Part shown: positions 59,594 to 64,000 of the stretch, piece after piece
Position numbering within the stretch: position 1 is the stretch's first letter
How the letters are laid out: every line of letters begins with the position of its first letter
Source: Bog-473 sp036489775
GTDB taxonomy: Bacteria; Actinomycetota; Acidimicrobiia; Acidimicrobiales; RAAP-2
Direction of reading: 5' to 3'
Length of the DNA stretch: 64,000 bases
Assembly: GCA_036489775.1 (NCBI GenBank)
Contig: DASXFC010000077.1
Location: forward strand, 1-64,000
Made by a program: the position numbers and the translations under genes
The notes under the pieces: generated by a model
The model's input: only the letters and a program-made list of their open reading frames with translations
Told to the model about the DNA's origin: nothing
Database searches by the model: none

Positions 59594-60115
59594 TCAGCTC
59601 TCGGCTGGCGCCTTCCGCTTGGGGAGCTTCCAGCCGGGGCGCACGAAGTGGCAGGTGTATCCGTTCGGATACTTCTCCAAATAGTCCTGATGTTCTGGCT
59701 CCGCCTCCCAGAACGGACCGGCCGGCTCGAGTTCGGTCACCACGGGTCCAGGCCAGAGGCCGGAAACTTCGACGTCGGCGATGGTGTCCTCGGCGACACT
59801 GCGTTGTGAGTCGCTGGTATAGAAAATGGCTGAGCGGTAACTCATGCCCCGGTCATTCCCCTGTCGGTTCTTTGTCGTCGGATCGTGGATCTGGAAGAAG
59901 AATTCCAGGAGCTCTCGGTACGAAATCATGCTGGGGTCGAAGACGATCTCAATAGCCTCGGCATGGGTACCGTGGTTCCGGTACGTGGCGTTGGGGACGT
60001 CTCCGCCCGTGTATCCCACCCTGGTCGAGACGACACCAGGCATCTTCCGAATTAGATCTTGCATGCCCCAGAAGCAACCGCCGGCGAGGACCGCCGTTTC
60101 TGTTTCTTGCGTCAT
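59594..60115 (-). CDS. msrA: Peptide methionine-S-sulfoxide reductase
   Basis: This 173-residue MsrA reduces the S-epimer of methionine sulfoxide. The active site GGCFWG is at residues 13-18; other landmarks are RVGYTGGDVPNATYRNHGTH and NRQGNDRGMSYRSAIFY. A single C-terminal resolving cysteine lies in YTCHFVRPG. The ATG at 60115 has AAAGGAG 8 bases upstream; a start eight codons earlier lacks a ribosome site. It follows the accessory adk by 16 bases, on the same strand, so the two are probably one transcript. Confidence 0.94.
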   Translation of the reverse strand: MTQETETAVLAGGCFWGMQDLIRKMPGVVSTRVGYTGGDVPNATYRNHGTHAEAIEIVFDPSMISYRELLEFFFQIHDPTTKNRQGNDRGMSYRSAIFYTSDSQRSVAEDTIADVEVSGLWPGPVVTELEPAGPFWEAEPEHQDYLEKYPNGYTCHFVRPGWKLPKRKAPAES

Positions 60116-60131
60116 GAGTGGTCTCCTTTCA

Positions 60132-60755
60132 TTACTCAATAGCTCGATCCGTCGGAACCACTTCTGGTTCGAGGTCCTGCTTCGTTTGGTCCAGCACTTG
60201 ATCCAATCGGGCGGAGATCCGTTGTGTCACGGCCCCAACCTCTCCGGAGCCGTCGACGGTGATGAGGATTCCCTCTTGACGGTAATAGCCCAGAAGATCG
60301 CGTGATTCGCGATCGTAGACATCCAGTCGGTGGAGGATCGTCTCCTGCGTGTCATCAGACCGTGAGGAGTGAGCTGAGCGTCGAGTCAGGCGACGCACCA
60401 GCTCCTCGCGGGGCACCTGCAGCTCGATGGCGGCGTGCAAAGGCAGTCCAGCAGCGACGGTCCATCGTTCCGCCTCGATGGCCTGAGCCAGTGTGCGAGG
60501 AAAGCCATCGAGGATGAATCCCCCAGCTGTTTTTGCCAGCTGGTCGAAGAGCGCTCTGGTCACGAGGGAATCCTCCACCAGCTCTCCTCTTTCGAGCGTG
60601 GCCTCGATCAGCAGGCCCGTTGGCGTGCGTCGTGCCACATGTGTCCGGAGGATCTCACCAAGTGAGATGTGGGGCACGCCGTAGGCCGCAGCCAACCGGT
60701 CACCCTGCGTACCCTTTCCCGCGCCAGGCGGTGCAATCAAGACCGCACGTAACAT
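60132..60755 (-). CDS. adk: Adenylate kinase (accessory copy)
   Basis: This 207-residue nucleoside monophosphate kinase has P-loop APPGAGKGTQ at residues 8-17, NMP-binding GVPHISLGEILRTHV, and GGFILDGFPRTLAQA. The LID is short (TRRSAHSSRSDDTQ) and lacks the zinc cysteines, as in short Adk. It interconverts ATP, AMP and ADP. Essential adk normally sits beside secY; here it is next to msrA and a universal stress gene, so a stress-related second copy is likely. Confidence 0.87.
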   Translation of the reverse strand: MLRAVLIAPPGAGKGTQGDRLAAAYGVPHISLGEILRTHVARRTPTGLLIEATLERGELVEDSLVTRALFDQLAKTAGGFILDGFPRTLAQAIEAERWTVAAGLPLHAAIELQVPREELVRRLTRRSAHSSRSDDTQETILHRLDVYDRESRDLLGYYRQEGILITVDGSGEVGAVTQRISARLDQVLDQTKQDLEPEVVPTDRAIE

Positions 60756-60791
60756 GGTGAGCCAATAATCCTCTACGGAAATGAGGTCGTG

Positions 60792-61271
60792 CTACTCGTC
60801 GACGACTTCGTGAGCAATGAGGACCGGGTGTCGCGCGTGAGCTGCCAGCGAGTGCGACACACTGCCGAGCAGCGCAGCGCGCAGCGCTCCTCGGCCGCGC
60901 TGGCCGCAAACGATCAGGCGGGCTGAAAGGGTGTCGGCCACCTCTAGAACGGCTTGAGGGATTCCATCGAAGGACTCCTTCGTCATTGCCGTGGCGTTGA
61001 ATCCGTGCTCGCTGGCCTTCCGCGCCCCCTCTTCCGCCACTGATTTTGCGAATGACTCTTCTTCGGCGTCTAAGTCCGCACCGCCGGCTGTCGTACCAGC
61101 TGCGAACGCGCCGGCCAGAGCCAGGCGGGTCGCGACCGTTTCCCAAACCGTCAGCACCACTGCATCTACCGGTCGATTGATCAGATCTACGGCGGCCCTC
61201 ATGGCACCCCGTGATCCCTCAGAACCATCGAAACAGAACAGCACTGGACCGGTCAGTTCTTCCTGCGGCAT
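60792..61271 (-). CDS. Universal stress protein (UspA family)
   Basis: This 159-residue single Usp domain has FCFDGSEGSRGAMRAAVDL near 12-30 with the Asp of the ATP site and the ATP-binding signature GQRGRGALRAALLGSVSHSL at about 127-146. The middle is Ala/Gly-rich. ATP-binding members serve dormancy and stress survival. It lies 36 bases upstream of the adk start on the same strand, so a three-gene unit of usp, adk and msrA is plausible. Confidence 0.88.
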   Translation of the reverse strand: MPQEELTGPVLFCFDGSEGSRGAMRAAVDLINRPVDAVVLTVWETVATRLALAGAFAAGTTAGGADLDAEEESFAKSVAEEGARKASEHGFNATAMTKESFDGIPQAVLEVADTLSARLIVCGQRGRGALRAALLGSVSHSLAAHARHPVLIAHEVVDE

Positions 61272-61346
61272 GAAGCCCTCCTTAGTAATTGGCAGGATCG
61301 AAGTTGTTTGATAGCAGGGTCGCCGCTTGTATCCGCTCGATATGCG

Positions 61347-61577
61347 CTAACTGCTCTCGTTCAGACTCTCGTGGCGCCAACCATCTTCGTACTCAGCGTC
61401 GTGTAACCGACGGACTAGGTGGGCGTAGTGGTCGAGTCGATCGGCCGCGGTTTGAGCTTCGTGATAATCCTTGCCATGGTCACGCGCCGCCGTCTTCTCT
61501 TCCGAGCGTTTCCGAACGATACGGAGCTCCTCGTGGGCGTGCTCAACAATCTTTTCCAGAGTTTGCTCAAGGTTCAT
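61347..61577 (-). CDS. Small hypothetical protein
   Basis: This 76-residue protein is highly charged, with a predicted coiled coil from LEQTLEKIVEHAHEELRIVR to EEKTAARDHGKDYHEAQTAA and a His/Asp-rich end (YAHLVRRLHDAEYEDGW). GGAG lies 9 bases before the ATG at 61577. I recognise no family. It has no membrane segment. It stands 75 bases upstream of the universal stress gene on the same strand, so it might be part of the stress group. Confidence 0.55.
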   Translation of the reverse strand: MNLEQTLEKIVEHAHEELRIVRKRSEEKTAARDHGKDYHEAQTAADRLDHYAHLVRRLHDAEYEDGWRHESLNESS

Positions 61578-61752
61578 CGTTGGCGTCTCCGTTGGAGTGT
61601 TCTGGCGAGCCAGATCATGATCGGTCGGGTGGTCAAGCGCAGACTATGGGATCGGCTCAGAACCGGCGCATTTCACGACTCACCCGAGCAACCATCAGCC
61701 TGCGACCAGGTCTTTGGCGCGGGGTCCAGCAGGTCTTCCCGGCCAGTACTGG

Positions 61753-62553
61753 TCAGCTCGGGCCTTTGCGCCCCACCAGATGAAAGACGCGGCTGAGTTG
61801 GCGGTAGGGGTCTCGTCGGCTGGCTTCGAGCTCGACCGCGGCCGTGGCCGCAACCCGCTCTGAGTCCGTGGGATCTAACTCGACTCCACTGAACTCGAAC
61901 CAGTCGACAAACAGCCACACCCCGTACCAGTGCAGTGGCTCCACGCCCCCGCTCTGCAGGAGCTCGCTGACTTCTTCCACCGTGTCGGCCCGTCCCCGTA
62001 CGCCCAGCACCCCGATCCCGCTCCTGGCGTCAAATGCAGCTAGCGCGTCGTCCCACCGTTGTTCCAAGGCTGGTTGCACCGCCGTCGCCTTGGCGTTGCC
62101 CGTCATGATCGAGACCAGGCCACCCGGAGCGGCGCAGTGGCACAGCTGGTTGACCAACGGCTCGGGCTGCTCGAGATATCCAAGCACCCCATGGCACAGC
62201 ACGGCAGCAAAGCGTCGGCGCTTCACTGCCTCTTCGGCATTCTCACCGTCGGCCTGCAAGAGCGTGACCCGCTGCTGGACTTCGGCCGGCAGCTGCTCGA
62301 GTCGTTGTCGTGCTTTGTCCAGCATCGCTGGCGACGGGTCAAGCAGCGTCACGTCGTAGCCGGCTTGGGCCAGGGGAAACGACTGATTGCCCGCGCCGCC
62401 ACCGACGTCGAGTACGGGAGCTGGCGGCGGCGGCAGATGGTCGAGCAGCTGATGGTGCATCACATAGGTGCGCACGTACCCCTTCACGGATGCGTAGGCC
62501 TCATCGACGAATTTGTCGGCCAAGCCGGGGCTGGCCCAGGTGTCTTCGCTCAC
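61753..62553 (-). CDS. SAM-dependent methyltransferase (CmoM-like)
   Basis: This 266-residue class I methyltransferase has SAM loop VLDVGGGAGNQSFPLAQAG near 47-65, the Asp in TLLDPSPAMLDKAR and LCHGVLGYLEQPEP as motif IV. N-terminal DKFVDEAYASVKGYVR and C-terminal DPYRQLSRVFHLVGRK match the tRNA 5-carboxymethoxyuridine methyltransferase CmoM along its length, which esterifies cmo5U in some tRNAs. Its partners cmoA/cmoB are not here. Alternatively it could be an unspecific small-molecule methyltransferase. Confidence 0.8.
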   Translation of the reverse strand: MSEDTWASPGLADKFVDEAYASVKGYVRTYVMHHQLLDHLPPPPAPVLDVGGGAGNQSFPLAQAGYDVTLLDPSPAMLDKARQRLEQLPAEVQQRVTLLQADGENAEEAVKRRRFAAVLCHGVLGYLEQPEPLVNQLCHCAAPGGLVSIMTGNAKATAVQPALEQRWDDALAAFDARSGIGVLGVRGRADTVEEVSELLQSGGVEPLHWYGVWLFVDWFEFSGVELDPTDSERVAATAAVELEASRRDPYRQLSRVFHLVGRKGPS

Positions 62554-62742
62554 CGCACCAAGGTACCCGGCCGCCTCCTTTTCGCCGCCTCGGAGCGGCG
62601 CCGCAAGGCCGTGGCAAGCTCAGCGCGGCTTCGATACGGTGACTTCAGTGATGGGCCGTGACCGGCTGCCGGAGAAGAGGCCCATCCACAATGTGAGCGG
62701 TCGGGTTCCCGACCACAAGACGATGACCGGGAGGCGATGCAT

Positions 62743-62931
62743 ATGAGCAATGGCGATGACAAAGTCAAGGCGGCAGCGTCAGAGCTGACCGCTGCGATGA
62801 GCGGGCTGCTGCGCGCCATCGATGCGGTGGGAGACGACGGTGCCGCGGCCAGGGAGATTCCCGAAGAACTGCCCGAGGAGCTCGATCGGCTGGTCGCTCG
62901 CCTCAACGCGGCTCGTGGATTTAGCGAGTAA
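62743..62931 (+). CDS. Small conserved hypothetical protein, second of two paralogues
   Basis: This 62-residue protein aligns end to end with the one at 47584-47772 (38/62 identical by eye, no gaps). Shared blocks are VK-AAS-L, AM-GL-RAID and LPEEL-RL-ARL-AA. ATG 62743 has GGGAGG 10 bases upstream; a second in-frame ATG lies six bases before it. The DUF5996 gene starts 7 bases after the stop, so they form an operon. The conserved parts suggest a helical hairpin interface. Function unknown. Confidence 0.78.
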   Translation: MSNGDDKVKAAASELTAAMSGLLRAIDAVGDDGAAAREIPEELPEELDRLVARLNAARGFSE

Positions 62932-62938
62932 GCCAAGC

Positions 62939-63874
62939 GTGGCGAAACCCGGCGTCCACGGGGCAGCCGCCGATCCGGTGTGGCCCGAGCTGACGTTGTC
63001 ACAGTGGGATGGAACCCGGGACACACTGCACCTATGGACGCAGATCGTCGGGAAGGTGCGGCTCGCCCTCGAACCGATGGTGAATCACTGGTGGCAGGTC
63101 CCGTTCTACGTTTCCGCCAGAGGGCTCACCACCTCGCTGATGCACGAAGGCGGGCGGGGGCTGGAAATGCAGTTCGATTTCCTCGATCAACGTCTCGACC
63201 TATGGACCACCGACGGGCTGAACAGCCAAGTCGATCTAGAACCCGGCTCGGTGGCCGACTTCTACGGGGCCACCATGGCTGCTCTGGCAGAGGTTGGGTT
63301 CTCTGTACCCATCTTCGCCCGCCCGGTGGAGATTGCTCAGGCCATCCCGTTCGCCGAGGACACCGACCTCCGTCCCTACGACCCCGACGCCGCCCGACGA
63401 TTCTGGCTCGCTCTCGTGCAGGCCAGCCGGGTCATGCGCATCTTCCGGGCTCGCTACATCGGCAAGGTCAGTCCAGTTCATTTCTTCTGGGGCGCCGACG
63501 ATCTTGCGGTGTCGCGTTTCTCCGGCCGCACCGCGCCGAAACATCCCGGGGGAGTGCCCAACTGCGCCGACTGGGTCCAGGAGATGGCCTACAGCCATGA
63601 ACTGAGTAGCTGCGGATTCTGGCCAGGCGGATCCGCCGAAGGTTCGTTCTACGCCTACGCGTATCCAGCGCCGGCGGGGTTCTCCGAATGGCCGGTCTCG
63701 CCCTCCAGTGCCTATTACGACTCAGAACTTGGGGAATTCATCCTTCCCTACGCTGACGTTCGCAAGGCAACCGATCCTGATGCCCTCCTCCTCGCCTTTT
63801 TCCAGAGCACCTACGAAGCAGCCGCAGAGCTCGGCCGATGGGATCGAAAGGCGTTGGAGGTGGCGTCGAGCTAA
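62939..63874 (+). CDS. DUF5996 family protein
   Basis: This 311-residue Trp- and Phe-rich soluble protein has WPELTLSQWDGTRDTLHLWT, then the hallmark VNHWWQVPFYVSARGLTTS, GRGLEMQFDFLDQRLDL, and SPVHFFWGADDLAVSRFSGR near the middle. Family members are common in actinobacteria and some proteobacteria, but I know of no activity. The start at GTG 62939 follows the small-protein stop by 7 bases; a start inside that gene at 62822 is less likely. Confidence 0.85.
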   Translation: MAKPGVHGAAADPVWPELTLSQWDGTRDTLHLWTQIVGKVRLALEPMVNHWWQVPFYVSARGLTTSLMHEGGRGLEMQFDFLDQRLDLWTTDGLNSQVDLEPGSVADFYGATMAALAEVGFSVPIFARPVEIAQAIPFAEDTDLRPYDPDAARRFWLALVQASRVMRIFRARYIGKVSPVHFFWGADDLAVSRFSGRTAPKHPGGVPNCADWVQEMAYSHELSSCGFWPGGSAEGSFYAYAYPAPAGFSEWPVSPSSAYYDSELGEFILPYADVRKATDPDALLLAFFQSTYEAAAELGRWDRKALEVASS

Positions 63875-63879
63875 GACGG

Positions 63880-64000
63880 CTAGGTACCGACCCGACGGAT
63901 CCGCACCCCATCCCTTTGGGATCGAGCATCAATGAGGGGCCGCGGTGCGAAGTCGACCACATCGCCCGGTTCGACCTCCGACACTTCGGTCCCTACCGCC
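63880..64000 (-). CDS. 3' end of an unidentified CDS (truncated by window edge)
   Basis: On the minus strand the frame entering at base 63999 runs for 39 codons to a TAG at 63880-63882 and encodes EVSEVEPGDVVDFAPRPLID, a normal protein-like C-terminus with strong third-position GC. It is convergent with the DUF5996 gene. Too little is present to name a family. Confidence 0.45.
   Translation of the reverse strand, partial: AVGTEVSEVEPGDVVDFAPRPLIDARSQRDGVRIRRVGT

Noticed and set aside
1..64000. CRISPR array, tRNA, rRNA, insertion sequence or prophage
   Set aside because: I found no regularly spaced repeats, cloverleaf-like sequence, transposase or integrase motif, or terminal inverted repeats; composition is even across the window.

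Overview
The window is high-GC DNA, densely coded on both strands, with many GTG starts, abutting or 4-bp overlapping genes and a very large share of TetR, HxlR, MerR and DeoR regulators. Mycothiol-type enzymes (maleylpyruvate-isomerase fold, an Rv2466c-like DsbA protein), an ECF42-type sigma factor, an intracellular PHA depolymerase next to a PHA synthase, steroid-type P450s and SSDxHAG amidohydrolases all point to a soil or aquatic actinobacterium. An acidimicrobial lineage is plausible, but this is inference. No rRNA, tRNA, CRISPR array, insertion sequence or phage gene was seen.

Layout. 0.2-5.4 kb: polyphosphate kinase 2, a GH15 glucan hydrolase, an F420-reductase-like NAD(P) protein and a membrane protein with a channel-like core. 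5.6-13 kb: FabH-like KAS III, a mycothiol-linked gene pair divergent from a TetR gene, an NmrA/SnoaL pair divergent from a second TetR gene, and a MerR regulator divergent from an NTF2-fold protein. 13.3-16.8 kb: a cysteine-free DksA-like protein, an ECF42 sigma factor with its YCII partner, and two more NTF2-fold proteins. 16.8-21.4 kb: a second GH15 enzyme, glucose-6-phosphate dehydrogenase, a SHOCT membrane protein and Ohr. 21.4-40.3 kb: catabolic and detoxification genes (SDR, EthD, paired amidohydrolases, VOC, two P450s, quinone oxidoreductase, AKR, nitroreductase, sugar dehydrogenase, MpaB, YceI) interleaved with regulators, plus a CrtC-like gene broken by two indels. 41-47.6 kb: MFS/DeoR/HAD, phaZ-phaC, a DsbA-like protein, VOC and a 62-residue protein. 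47.8-56.6 kb: an MFS gene with a one-base frameshift, an SDR/HxlR/thioesterase locus, a hydrolase-tautomerase-YbaK operon and an SDR-MFS-DUF427 operon with its TetR gene. 57-64 kb: a rifampin phosphotransferase preceded by a rifamycin-associated element, then msrA, an accessory adenylate kinase, a UspA protein, a CmoM-like methyltransferase, a second copy of the 62-residue protein and DUF5996.

The strongest new signal is regulatory. Most divergent gene pairs here have a readable inverted-repeat operator. One operator (TGAyAC-N6-GTGTCA) occurs three times at two loci 13 kb apart. Each locus carries a TetR gene of the same subfamily, one facing a P450/quinone-reductase pair and the other an MpaB oxygenase/YceI pair, so they probably form one regulon. 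A second operator family (GGTCTGTC core) links a TetR gene to the SDR-MFS-DUF427 operon. The two 62-residue proteins align without gaps (38/62 identical) and have no function I recognise.
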